Of a stretch of DNA of 60,000 bases, positions 10,701-21,140 are shown one piece after another. The notes beneath the pieces were generated by a model that did no database searches, was not told the DNA's origin, and saw only the letters and a list, made by a program, of their open reading frames with translations. The position numbers and the translations under genes are program-made. The DNA is from Cryptomeria japonica (lineage: Eukaryota > Streptophyta > Pinopsida > Cupressales > Cupressaceae). Position 1 is the stretch's first letter, and every line of letters starts with the position of its first letter. The stretch is from positions 112,191,783-112,251,782 of the forward strand of contig NC_081406.1 of NCBI RefSeq assembly GCF_030272615.1, in the 5' to 3' direction.

Positions 10701-11947
10701 CTTTTGCAGCTCGCAAGGACTACAAAGTTAATCAAATGGATATTAAATGTGCATTTTTGAATGGAGATCTTGAAGAAGAAGTATATATTGAACAACCTGA
10801 TGGATTTTCTTTGATAGATGACAATGATATGGTTTGCAGGTTATGAAAAGCTCTGTATGGATTGAAACAAACCCCAAGAGCTTGGTATGCAAGATTGGAT
10901 AAATATCTTTTAAAGATTGGTTTTACTAAAGGAAATGCATATAGCAATTTATATTACAAAGTAACTAATGATGACATCTTGATTATTGAAGTATTTGTTG
11001 ATGATATAATCTTTGGAGGAGAAGATGGATTATGTAAGGAATTTTCTCTTAAAATGCAGCAAGAATTTGAAATGTCTATGATTGGAGTAATAAAATTCTT
11101 TTTAGGTTTGCAGATTTCACAAACTGATAAAGGTATATTTTTGAGTCAATCCAAGTGCTTGAAAGAATTACTAAAGAAATTTGGGATGGTGAACTCTAAA
11201 CCAGTAAGCACACCTATGACTACAAATGACAAATCATCTCAAAGGGATGAATCTACACTTGTTAATCCAACTAGATTCAAATCTATGATAGGAGGTTTAC
11301 TGTATTTGACACAAACCAGACCTGATATCATGAATGCAGTATGTATTGTTTCTAGATTTCAAAGCAATCTTAAGGACAATCATGAATCAGCAATAAAAAG
11401 GATTTTCCAGTACTTACAAGGCACAACAAATCTTGGATTATGGTATCCTAGAGATGAAAATTTTGACCTATGTGCATACACAGATGCAAATTGGGCAGGA
11501 GATGTGGATGATAGAAAAAGCACCACAGGAGGAGCATTCTTTCTTGGAAAGAGATTAGTTTCTTGGTTGAGTAAGAAACAAAGTTGCACATCTTTATCAA
11601 CAGTAGAATCAGAATATGTTGCAGCAGCAACTAACTGTACATAGGTACTATGGCTTAAGCAAATGTTGAAAGACATAAAGGTAAAGTGCAAGGAACCTAT
11701 TACTATATATTATGATAACACTGCAGCAATTGATATATCCAAGAATCTGGTAGTACATTCTAAAACAAAACATGTTTCTATCAAACTAAATTTTCTAAGG
11801 GAAAAAGTTGAAGAAAAGGAGATAAAACTAGTTTATGTGAACACTAAAGAATAGCTTGCAGATATTTTCACAAAACCTTTGCCTAAGGAGACTTTTGAAT
11901 ATCTCAGAGATCAGCTTGGAGTCATACCACCACCAGTAGAGACTTAG
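7793..11947 (+). pseudogene. Copia B gag-pol polyprotein with seven nonsense codons
   Basis: One continuous frame of 1,384 codons runs from ATG 7793 (MSTNYFRKDSPKLDGTNYG) to TAG 11945-11947, with no frameshift. In order it holds a UBN2-type gag; a CCHC knuckle CFNCNKIGHIASRC (about residue 275); a protease motif reading IDLGCSHHMTG, where D-S-G has become D-L-G (residue 377); GAG-pre-integrase (WLWHKRLCHVNFDC); and integrase with D564 (HTDLCG), D627 (DQGGEF) and E663 (NGVVERKN). Reverse transcriptase follows (TKWVFRNKLNKDG, FVDDIIFGG near 1068), then RNase H (AYTDANWAGD near 1231, ADIFTKPLP). Premature stops are at 7901, 9140, 9593, 9764, 10844, 11642 and 11852. Most fit CAG to TAG, CGA to TGA or TGG to TAG, that is C-to-T decay on either strand. 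It is not translatable as one product. Confidence 0.93.
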
Positions 11948-12317
11948 ACAGTTGATGATTGTCATCAACCGGCAGAATTAAAAAGACAAATCTTATTCTG
12001 GTATTTGATGAAGAAGCTACTTCACAGGGGAAGTAGTTGGTATTTTGTATGAACTTGATTTTTGTAATTTTGGCATTTGATGTCAAAGGGGGAGAGATAT
12101 CTATTGAAAAACACATTATCTTTTTGGGAGAGATTTTGAAAAACACATTTGAGGAGAGATTGGTATTGAAAATAAATCTCTGGATAAACTCATGTTGCTC
12201 CTAGGGGAGAGATTGTTGTTTAAGGGAGATTGATTGGTTTTTGGTATTTGGCATTTTTGTTTTGGCACATTGATGGTTTTTCCATCTTGTGTTGCCATCA
12301 ATGCCAAAGGGGGATAT
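11948..12317 (+). other. Copia B 3' untranslated region and polypurine tract
   Basis: This non-coding, purine-rich stretch contains repeated GGGGAGAGAT-like words. It ends in AAAGGGGGAT (12306-12315) right before the 3' LTR. A hairpin TTGGCACATTGATGG (12262-12276) with CCATCAATGCCAAA (12295-12308) abuts the purine tract. It corresponds to the hairpin before copia A's tract. Confidence 0.75.
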
Positions 12318-13383
12318 TGTTGGTATTTTGGTATGGTGGTTTTGTCATTGATGTCAACACCTACTGAAAAGAAGCACTTTGGATCCAGCAACATTCACCG
12401 GCAAGCAAGTAAACTATGCAATAGTTACTGGCATATGGTTCATTGGTAGGATATAATGTTCACCAGCACCTGGAATGATATGGAAGACACTTGGTAATGT
12501 CGAAGACATCATGTGGACACTTTGTTGTGAAGAATAAATCATTGGTATATTCATATTTGCATATTTGCTTTTACAGACAAATAGGTCCAGGTTATCTAGG
12601 GTTACACCGATAGGTTTATCTTTTCCAGATCAGCATGGCATGCTATGGAGATGATTTATTATAGTTGTAAATGCATTAAGCTGACATGTTTAATCGGTTG
12701 TTGCATCAGATATTATATTGTATGTAAAATGTTTTTTTGTAATATCTTGTAGAGCTGACCTACTAAAATTGGTCTTAGGGTATGGTATAAATGTAAGATC
12801 TTATTTGTAAGATCAAGTGTGGAATGCGAAAAAGATTTGTGTGGAGGTATATGCGAGATCAAGTAGAGGAATACACGAAGACATCATTTGAAGGTGAAGT
12901 TAGGTTTTTGTAGAAGCATATCGACATTACACCAGTACTGAATCCAGCATATGAAGATGCTATTTTGTGCAATACATTCTTATTGGATTTAACCATCCAA
13001 CTGTAGTTAGTGTGACTCCCATTTTGTGATTGAGCAGTGAGCTCTAGGTTGTTGGCCTTTCTACATGTGCAGACCCCATTTATGTACACTTACTATCTGC
13101 AGTAGTATCATCTGATTGTGGGTAAGGTTTCCCACCATGGTTTTTCCCCTTACAGGGTTTCCACGTACAAATATTGGTGTTATGTGTTGTGGATGACTTT
13201 ATATTTATGTTTCATGCATTAATCCTTACCGGTATAGCAATTTACTATTAACACTGTCTATCAACATACTTAACTAGTTTACCAGTATTAAGCATTAAGT
13301 TGGTTAATTGGTTTTTGGTTTGAATTTATTAGACAACTGATTCACCCCCCCCCCCCCCTCTCAGTTGTCTCCGGGACCTAAGA
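12318..13383 (+). repeat. 3' LTR of copia B
   Basis: This 1,066 bp copy begins TGTTGG. The conserved terminal CA is changed to GA at 13382-13383; the exact TSD TTTGG follows at 13384-13388. A TATA box is at 12786-12792, and the C-rich hairpin with a perfect 10 bp stem is at 13331-13370. Confidence 0.92.
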
Positions 13384-13388
13384 TTTGG

Positions 13389-13806
13389 TACTAGTGGCAA
13401 TGAGCCTAAGGTTTCTTTCGACATTACAACAAAGTGGCAGTTGTGTCCCTTATGGTGGATTCTTTCTTTCTTCCTTTGGGTAGTGAGCCCTCATTATTTT
13501 TCTAGCGGTTTTAGCTTGGCAATGAGCCCACTTGCAGTGAGCCATCTTGTAAAAATCACCTTAACTAGTGTCACCCAAATAGGTGTTTTTATTTTGAGAA
13601 CTAACATTCTTTGTTGTTTTTCCCTTCTTGGGTTTTCCATGTCATATTTGGTGTCTCTTGTGTGTGTTCTTTCCATAATATCGTCTATTCATGGTTATGC
13701 AATCTGAAATCTATATTTGTCAGATTTGTTTATATGATTATCTTAATAAGAATTAACAAATAATTGATTCACCCAAGCCTGTCTCAGTTATCCAGAACAT
13801 TCAACA
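13389..13806 (+). repeat. Copia A 3' LTR, fragment 3 of 3
   Basis: This is the remaining 3' part of A's LTR, after copia B's right TSD. It includes the GTTTTTCCCTTCTTGGGTTTT block corresponding to the block before the hairpin in B's LTR. It also has the degenerate C-rich hairpin (ATAATTGA at 13760-13767, TCAGTTAT at 13784-13791), and ends TCAACA at 13806, complementary to the LTR start TGTT. Confidence 0.7.
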
Positions 13807-14616
13807 CCTCTCATTGATGTTAGATGAATATTTCTTAAGTAAGTTGATTCAAAACCTATGAAATCACGTAACATCTGATATCATTGATCATGCTAAAAAG
13901 TTTTGGGAGTGTTATAAAAAATTTATGGATATAATAAAAAACTATGAAAGTCCATACAAATGAGATTAAGATGCATCCAAAAAAGGTGGTCTCCTCAAGT
14001 TAATTTTTAACAAATCTTGCTTGATGATGCAAGATTTGATGTTGATAGTCTCAATTCAATTTCACAAATTATTGCAAAATTTGATGAGTTGAAAACCAAT
14101 CCCCACACTCTTAATTTTGAGCACAACTTATTAATTAAGGTGTAGAGTGAATATGAAGAATTGCCACTACTACTAGATGAGATGTCTTCTATTTTGATAA
14201 TAGAAGGGAAGTCAGATAAACATTCACATTGAAGGACTGATTTTTTCCTTATAATTTGTCATTTATCTCATGAAATTGATAATCATGGTATTATTAACTT
14301 GTGTGTACTAAATTCTACGATAAGATATATTCAATTGAACATTTGATGGGCAGTTATTGCAGTTTTGTGGAGAAAATGGTAATTATGCCTAAAGCCTAGA
14401 GAGAGTTTGGAACTGAGCAAATTCTTCCTCCTTGAATGTCTATTGTAATTATAATTTTATATTTCACAACTATTGTGAAACATATATAATTGTATTTCCA
14501 TAATAGCATAAATTATTATTTATTCTCAAGTTTAGATCTCAAGTTAATTATAACCATTTACATCTTATTTATTTTACAAACAGTTGTCATTACATATGTA
14601 AAATCTAAACTAATTT
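13807..14616 (+). other. Flank of copia A with a degenerate coding remnant
   Basis: No gene is intact here. Interrupted plus-strand frames between about 13,880 and 14,220 read protein-like, for example AKKFWECYKKFMDIIKNYES, then ISQIIAKFDELKTNPHTLNF and SEYEELPLLLDEMSS. They are broken by stops and a frameshift, and I do not recognise the family. After 14,230 the DNA is AT-rich with no visible signal up to the solo LTR. Confidence 0.3.
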
Positions 14617-15803
14617 TGTAAAACCCAACCCAACTAACAAAAGCGGGTTTCAATACACACCTAAAAATTATCTAAAGATAATTAGTTAAATAAGCAATTA
14701 TTTAATTAATCCCCCTTCCCAATTTAATTGAATTCATTAGCAATTTAATTAAATTCCCTCATTCATCTGCTTATTAATAAATCTAAGGATTTATTTAATA
14801 AGTTCATCTCAATAGTCCCCTTTGATTAATTAATCCAAATTAATTGATCCTCCCCCCATTTAATTCATTTCTTCTAATCCCCTAATTAATTAAAACAAAT
14901 CAATTTATGAGTTGTTGAAAGTTAATTAGCCTTTTCCTATTATGTGAATTTTTAAATTCAAATTAGCCACATGCCTCCTAACTTCTAATCACCTAGCCTA
15001 ACCACCCTCTAACCTAAACCATTCCACCTAACCCTGGGTTTAACTAACCCTCTCCTATCTTGCACATCCTAACCTCCTTATCCTAACCTCTTATGATGTG
15101 GATATTCTCCCCTTGAGACACATGGTACTTAGGCCACATGTCTCCTTCCTTGGACACTTTCCCTCTTAGGAGAAAGGCTCCTTGACACTTGTCACCACAG
15201 AGATGACAAGTATCCCTCCCTCCAACCTCTTTTCCAACCTCCTCTAATTTCACCCTTGATATCTCTAGACTCAATCTTGACCGTTGAATCTTGCCACCTC
15301 ACTTCTGGCCTTGGAAATCCTATAAATATCCCCCATTTTGGAGAACAAAGGATCCCATCTCATTTTCATCTTATGCATTGTTATTATAGGCACATCCATT
15401 TTAGCATATCATTTAAGCATTGTTATTATAAGCAATTGCATCTTATATCTAGCTTAATTTGATCATTTTTGCATAATTGTTGAATTATCATAGCTTAATC
15501 ATGCATATCATTAGCTTAATTAGACTCTTGGATCAATCTAGCATAATCAATCTCATCTAGCTTGCATATCATATCATTTCAAATCCTCCATATAGGTGTA
15601 GTCAAGTCACTGGGATTGCTTGTCCAGATCTGAGAGAAAATCCATACTCGCATCTCTTAGGAGATGATAGGTCATTTTGTTATGGTTTATCTTTCATTTT
15701 ATTTCAATTTTCTAACCATTCTTGTAATGATCTATTAAGTGTTTGTGTTGCAGATATAGGTACCCTACTTCACATCCACGACAATAAGTATTTCTAATTT
15801 ACA
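14617..15803 (+). repeat. Solo LTR, gypsy-type (plus orientation)
   Basis: The sequence begins TGTAAAACCC and can end in TTTACA at 15803, a perfect 6 bp inverted terminal match, with flanks AATTT (14612-14616) and AATTA (15804-15808). An alternative end at 15830 (AACA) gives an exact AATTT repeat (15831-15835), so the right boundary is uncertain by 27 bp. It has AT-rich U3 blocks of TTAATTAA type and a TATA box at 15321-15328. No internal coding region of the same element is present on either side. Confidence 0.6.
15321..15328 (+). promoter_or_regulatory. TATA box in solo LTR
   Basis: CCTATAAATATCCCC sits about 700 bp into the LTR, a normal place for the U3/R boundary. The opposite-strand LTR at 16464-17911 has a matching CCTATAAATAG. 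Confidence 0.45.
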
Positions 15804-16463
15804 AATTACAATATCTATTTCAAATTAACAAATTTATAGATTACATTTTTGGCCTCGGGTAGTTGTTGGATCACCCAATAAACTTTTGTAGCATGTCGCA
15901 TTGTTTAGTTGATGGAATTGTAAATTATTGTATCTTACTAAATCCGACTTGCAAATATGTTGACAATTCATAACTAGAAGTGAAGCTTAACTTGAATGTA
16001 GCTATCAATGATAATATTGGTTTTATTTAATTAAAATATTTTGCCTCATCTACCTTCAAAGGAAATTTCTCCAAATCATCCCTCATATTCTCTTCCATAT
16101 TTTTCTTTAAAGGTTCATTGCCAATGGATATCTAAAATGTGCCAAAAGGTTGTGGTAAACCAAGCTATGTGAATAATTCAACTTTTTCGTGTATTCCTAC
16201 AACTTGTTTTCAACGATCACTAGAAATTCCTCAGTTTCAATTAGAATGGAATATTTTTGGATCATATTTAATACCTTTATTGAGTCATCTACATAATTTT
16301 GAATTCCTTTGGATACCAATTCATAGAACTGCATGTGTAAAGTCTTTGTAAAATTTCATTAGCCATTTTCTCTTGTGATTTCAAGTCTCTATTGTCCAAA
16401 ACATATTGATTGAGCTTCTTATTATGTTCCTTTAGATTGAGAAACAATAAAATAAATTGAACC
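15804..16463 (-). pseudogene. Region H, piece 5: coiled-coil remnant
   Basis: On the minus strand 16,463 to about 16,290 reads NLKEHNKKLNQYVLDNRDLK, then SQEKMANEILQRLYTCS and NWYPKEFKIM. It is charged and helix-like, and continues the coiled-coil style of pieces 3 and 4. Further downstream, to about 15,840, frames are full of stops. The piece is joined to piece 4 across a solo LTR with an exact target duplication, so the two were contiguous before that insertion. I do not recognise the protein. Confidence 0.45.
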
Positions 16464-17911
16464 TGATGCCCTCCTAAATGGCACAAGGTTAGTCTAAGAT
16501 AAACAACACAAAAGACACAAAAATGATTAGTGTTAGTCAATCAAAAACTAATCTATGAAGGCATACCAAGAGAGACACTAAAAACATGCTAATGTATCTA
16601 ACTAAAGAAGTAAAGATAATGAGACATCTCCAACTGTCTCTTAGCATGATATTAGCTCCTTTCTCCCTTGTTCCTCTCCTCTCCAAGTTCCAAAATAGTG
16701 TAGCTCTCAGCAGCTTTTTGCACTATGGATGCTTATGGAGGATTGAGATTGTAGTATAGCTCTAAATGTAAATAAAGAAGCTAATACTATGCTATTGATG
16801 CTAAAATGATTGATTTTATCTAAAATAACAAGATATTAGTTATGCTATGCTAAATGCTCTCTTAAAATGCCTATAGCTTAAATGCATACAAGTTTTCAGG
16901 ATCTGGATTATGAAGGAATGGGCTCTATTTATAGGAAAAATGGGGCAATGGATGGCCAGGATTGAAAGGTTTAATCAAGGGTCAAGCTTGAAAGTTGGGG
17001 ATCCATGTGCTCAATTGACACTAATGAAATGGTGACAAATGTCAACATAGGGTTGGGTTGAAAGAAGAGGTTGGAGGCATTAAAGGCCTGAGAAGACCTC
17101 ATGGTTATCTAAAGGCTAAGGGTCAAGCCTAAATTAAGATTATCCACTGGATTAAGAGTTAATCCAAGGATAAACCTTTGTGCAAATGATTAAGAGATAA
17201 TCATGGTCAAAAGCAATAAAGGCTTGATAAGACCCTTGGGTTGAGTAGAGGTTGAGTCAAAACAAATGTTTTAACCATGTGGAAGGGTTGAATTAACCAT
17301 TAATGGTTATTGGAGACTTTGGGGATTAAGTGGTTGAAGGTTGGAAGCCTTCAATGGTTTTCAAAGACTTTAAGGATTTTGGTGGTTGAGGGTTGAAAGC
17401 CTTTAATGGTTATCAAAGACTTTTAGGCTTTGAGAAGTGACTCCATTTAGCTTAGGAATGTGACAAAGTTTAGAAGATGGTTTAGGCTAATTAGGAAGGG
17501 TTTAGAAGAATCTAGAAGGGGATTAGATTTTGCAAGTGGATTTGGTGGGTGAGGGAAAATAGGATTTTATTTAAAATAAAAATTCATTTATTTCAATAAA
17601 TGTGTGCAAGTTGCATTTGTAGGAAAATGCAAGTGGGGTGGGGATAATGATTTAAATAAATGTTTTATTTAATTTATTTAAAAGAGGAAAAAAGGATTTT
17701 AATTAAATAAATTGATTTTATTTATTTAATTAATTGGAATTTGATTTAATGAATTAATTAAAATAAATTGAATAATTTATTTAATTAATAGAAGAATGTT
17801 TGGGGATGAATTAATTAAATATTAATTTAATTAACTGATGGCTAGTGGATTTTTAATTAAATAAATAGCGAATATTTATTTAATTAAAATGGACAGATTT
17901 ATGTGACTACA
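16464..17911 (-). repeat. Solo LTR, gypsy-type (minus orientation), exact TSD
   Basis: This 1,448 bp LTR starts TGTAGTCACATAAATC on the minus strand and ends GGGCATCA. It is flanked by an exact 5 bp duplication GAACC (16459-16463 and 17912-17916). It contains many TTAATTAAATAAA blocks in U3 and a TATA box (CCTATAAATAG, minus) at 16925-16935. There is no internal region, so it is the product of LTR-LTR recombination. It interrupts region H. Confidence 0.85.
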
Positions 17912-17916
17912 GAACC

Positions 17917-18324
17917 AATTCATCATTCCTCTATATTATAATTTCCTCCCAAATATTTTATTTTATATGCCTTATTGTTTGACTACATACTTCATATAGT
18001 GTTTTCCTTTAAAACTCATTTACCTCTAGTTCTTTCTTTATACTTGTAGTCAATTTTTTATTAGCTTCTCTCAAATTCACATTGTAAAATTGCAATTGAC
18101 CTTCTTTTTTCTTGGCTTGGTCCAGTTTGGCATTGTCTTGTGCCAAGTCTTGTTCTAATTTTCTCTTTGAGCTCTTTCATTTTTCATAATTCTTCTCCAT
18201 TTCATCTAACTTTACCTTGAGGTTACTTAATTCCACTTGTTCTTGATAATTATTTTGTCTTGTAGATATAGAGCTAGATTTTGTTATCCTATTCTCTAAA
18301 TCCTTACTCTTGTTATCTATTGCT
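17917..18324 (-). pseudogene. Region H, piece 4: coiled-coil remnant
   Basis: Minus-strand frames read VELSNLKVKLDEMEKNYEK, then a stop, then KRKLEQDLAQDNAKLDQAKK and LREANKKLTTSIKKELEVNE. The heptad-like spacing and high K/E/Q content indicate a long coiled coil. It runs directly out of piece 3 once the intervening copia-type LTR is removed. No known domain is recognised. Confidence 0.5.
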
Positions 18325-20675
18325 TGTTGGATTATGATACCACTGAGAGGGGGGTGAATCAGTGGTATATCAAATCAAATTGAGCTTGAATTAAACTTTT
18401 ACATCTTTGAACATGTAAAGTGCAAGTTTCAAAGCGATTTAGTTATCAAGTATATGTGAGGATATTTAAATATGAGTTAATGTAAAGACCATAACTAAAT
18501 CATAGAGACTAAGAATATTCTAGAAACCCAAGAGTTGAAATATTTACAAGATAACATAATCTTAGGACAACTTTAAAAACTAAATGTCACATGATAAGTA
18601 AATGAACATGTTGACCAAGCACATCAATGATAATGACAACTCATAACAAAAATATTGTCCTCAGTGGAAAACCTTGATGGGGAATAAAAACCACTCAAAA
18701 GTGCCTCACTGGAAGAGTCTCACTGACTACATTGTGTCTCATTAACAATTAAATGTACCTCACTGGCTATCCAAAAATATCATATCATCATAATTGTAAT
18801 ACAAATATAGAGTATCATCTCTGTTTCACTTCACAACATCTTCTAATCTCACATCACTTGAGATTCAGAAGCAATAATCAATACAATATACTATTGCATA
18901 TAGTTTTGATATACACAAAAATATATTATATTTACAATGCCAAATGAATCAACTTCTCAATATCAAATGAATCAAGTTTTCAATGTCAAATGAATCAACT
19001 TTCCAATGCACTACAAGTTCTATATATAGGACTTTCATGTAGTGATCAAAAGATATGCATATTTTCACATGCCAATATATCTCTTAATAGGGTATAAAAG
19101 CAAAATAGAGAATGAACTATTCCATCTATTTTCCTCACACACATTTGAATAAATTCAACAAAGTATATGTAATGTTCCATATCCCTGAACTAAAAGAAAA
19201 CTGCCATTGTAAATGAATGAACTGAAAGCCTTTGATAACTTCACTATCTTTAACAAATATCTAAAGAGTGATTAGATTCTTTCATACACTGCTAAACAAA
19301 ACAAAGAGCAGACCCACAAAACAAACTCGTCATGAATTAGGGTTATAAAATAAAACCCAAACTCACAATATATATGACCTTCGTAACATAAAGAACAGTT
19401 AAGACACAAAACAATAGGGGTTTGAACATATACATAGAAGAAACCACATACCCAACTAGGGTTAACATATTTTTCTTTTCACAAAACCCGACTAGGGTTT
19501 TACAAAAAAATAGAATGAAACAACTCATTAATCTAACCTTTTCAAACTATTTTAATAGGGATAAATAATTTAAACTGTATTAACATAGATAAAAAATCCA
19601 AATTGTGCTAATAGAGATAACCACACTTTCAGTTGGAAGACAAAAATGAGATATGATCTTTTTACTAAACACATATTTGACTTTGTTAAAGAAGAAATTG
19701 AAACACTAAAAACATAAACTTTCTTTTCAACACAAAACAAGTATTAGAGAATGAATACACCTATAACCACATTGTTATTGATTTCCTTGCACCTGTTACT
19801 ACCACATCATATTCATGTATGCACGGTCAACTCTTCAACTCTTCCTTGCCTTGGTCGTGAAACAAACCCTAACTGTTCTATCATGTCCTAGCTTGAGGAC
19901 TTACAAAATAAATTTGCACATGAACTTGGGTATTATGTTTATTTCTTTTTATTTTATGACTTAAGTCATATGTCTTGCAAACACTTTGTCTCGAGATGGG
20001 GTTAATTTTCCTCCTTTCATTACCAATGCATTAGGACAATAACAATACCTTAGGCTTTAGATATTATGTTCAATTCCCATGACAATGCCTTATACATTTT
20101 TCATTTAGGTATTATCACATATCTTTTGCAAGCAACACTCTTATGTGATCAAATTCAAATACCTTTACAAAAATAAATATAATCTTTCCAATGAATAATA
20201 AGAAGTTTCAATGACATTGTCAAGGAGATATTGAATATGCCTATTATCACAACCTTTCATCATCTTAGCATATATATGACAAGAAAAACCTTGTTCAATG
20301 ATCAAATGTATATTGTGCCAACCATGAAAATGATAGAACAAGATATATCCTTAATGTATGCCAAAGATATCATATGTAAACCAATTTGATGATACTAAAC
20401 AAATATCATCATGTATAACATGTGTGCCACATACCTGTGATCATGTATGAGTATGTTTATACTTGTGAATCTATCAATAATGATCAATATCATCTATGAT
20501 GATCATGCTTTCATAATGCCTTTTGTAATGGAGCAGCATAAACAAATAGACAAGGATATGCCATGCCACTGTTGATATCAATCAGTTGTTCCAATGTCAA
20601 GGAGATGTATCATTACCAATCAAATAGTACCTTTTTTGATATCAATGACAAAAAACCTTGTGCCAAGGGTCAACA
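18325..20675 (-). repeat. Copia-type LTR remnant (minus orientation)
   Basis: On the minus strand it begins TGTTGACC, has TTTGTCATTGATATCAA close behind, and ends CCAACA at 18325, as the other copia LTRs do. Near its 3' end lies a C-rich hairpin whose stem is ATACCACTGA with TCAGTGGTAT (18337-18346, 18359-18368). The flanks TTGCT (18320-18324) and TTTCT (20676-20680) agree in four of five bases. At 2,351 bp it is long for these LTRs and may include a further insertion. The same disrupted coding region H flanks it on both sides, which supports a single insertion. Confidence 0.6.
19021..19028 (-). promoter_or_regulatory. TATA box of the 18325-20675 LTR
   Basis: The minus strand reads CCTATATATAGAAC. 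The position gives a U3 of about 1.6 kb and an R-U5 of about 0.7 kb. Confidence 0.4.
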
Positions 20676-21120
20676 TTTCTTTCCTTTGTTCTTTTATCAT
20701 TTGCTAGGACTGCCTTCAACTTTTCTATTTGAGTTTTCAATTGAATTGTGGCTCTCTTGCTTTAGCGATGATGTGTACAACACTTGGTTGTTCCTTTTTT
20801 ATATATTAATTTTGTTGGTATTTTTCATTCCTTAAAAATCCATTTGGACAGTGCTCACATCATATTGAGATGGATCTATATGAAACTCTAGTTTATTGTT
20901 AACTCTGAGCATAATAATTGTGTAATCCATGGTTTCCTTATCTAGATTAAATGTGGAAATTACCCTAAATTTTACAAGCTTTGAGGCTACAATAATATTC
21001 TCCAACAATTGCTTCTCTTTTTGTACATATCTCTTTTCTTTTTCATCCCAACATCAAATTTATTGTAATAAAAACCTTGGATTGCTAAAATAATTCATTC
21101 TTTAATAAAGAAACAATATG
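20676..21120 (-). pseudogene. Region H, piece 3: unrecognised protein remnant
   Basis: Minus-strand frames next to the LINE read EKRYVQKEKQLLENIIVASK, then NLDKETMDYTIIMLRVNNKL and EFHIDPSQYDVSTVQMDF. After a stop comes RATIQLKTQIEKLKAVLAND, which leads into the coiled coil of piece 4. The composition is clearly coding but the family is unknown to me. Confidence 0.5.
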
Positions 21121-21140
21121 AGTACTTGCAACCTACGAAA

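Larger units (their letters stand above)
6675..13383 (+). mobile_element. Ty1/copia retrotransposon B, complete but inactivated
   Basis: This 6,709 bp element has LTRs at 6675-7736 and 12318-13383, a primer site, one gag-pol frame, a polypurine tract and an exact 5 bp target duplication TTTGG (6670-6674 and 13384-13388). The LTRs begin TGTTGG; the 5' LTR ends CTAACA and the 3' LTR ends CTAAGA, so the terminal CA is mutated. The domain order gag, protease, integrase, RT, RNase H is diagnostic of Ty1/copia. The UBN2-type gag suggests the Tork/SIRE side of the superfamily, but I cannot fix the lineage. It interrupts the 3' LTR of copia A. Confidence 0.92.

Noticed and set aside
13384-13410. TTTGGTACTAG after copia B as a second primer site
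   Set aside because: It is the right target duplication plus copia A's LTR; the resemblance to TTGGTATCAG is limited to a few bases.
16305-16332. TGGTATCC-like primer site on the minus strand next to the solo LTR 16464-17911
   Set aside because: The exact TSD GAACC places the LTR end at 16,464, about 150 bp away, and the bases are read through by the coiled-coil remnant.
16139-16351. Plus-strand frame of 70 codons
   Set aside because: It overlaps the minus-strand remnant of region H, which has better coding character, and has no recognisable motif.
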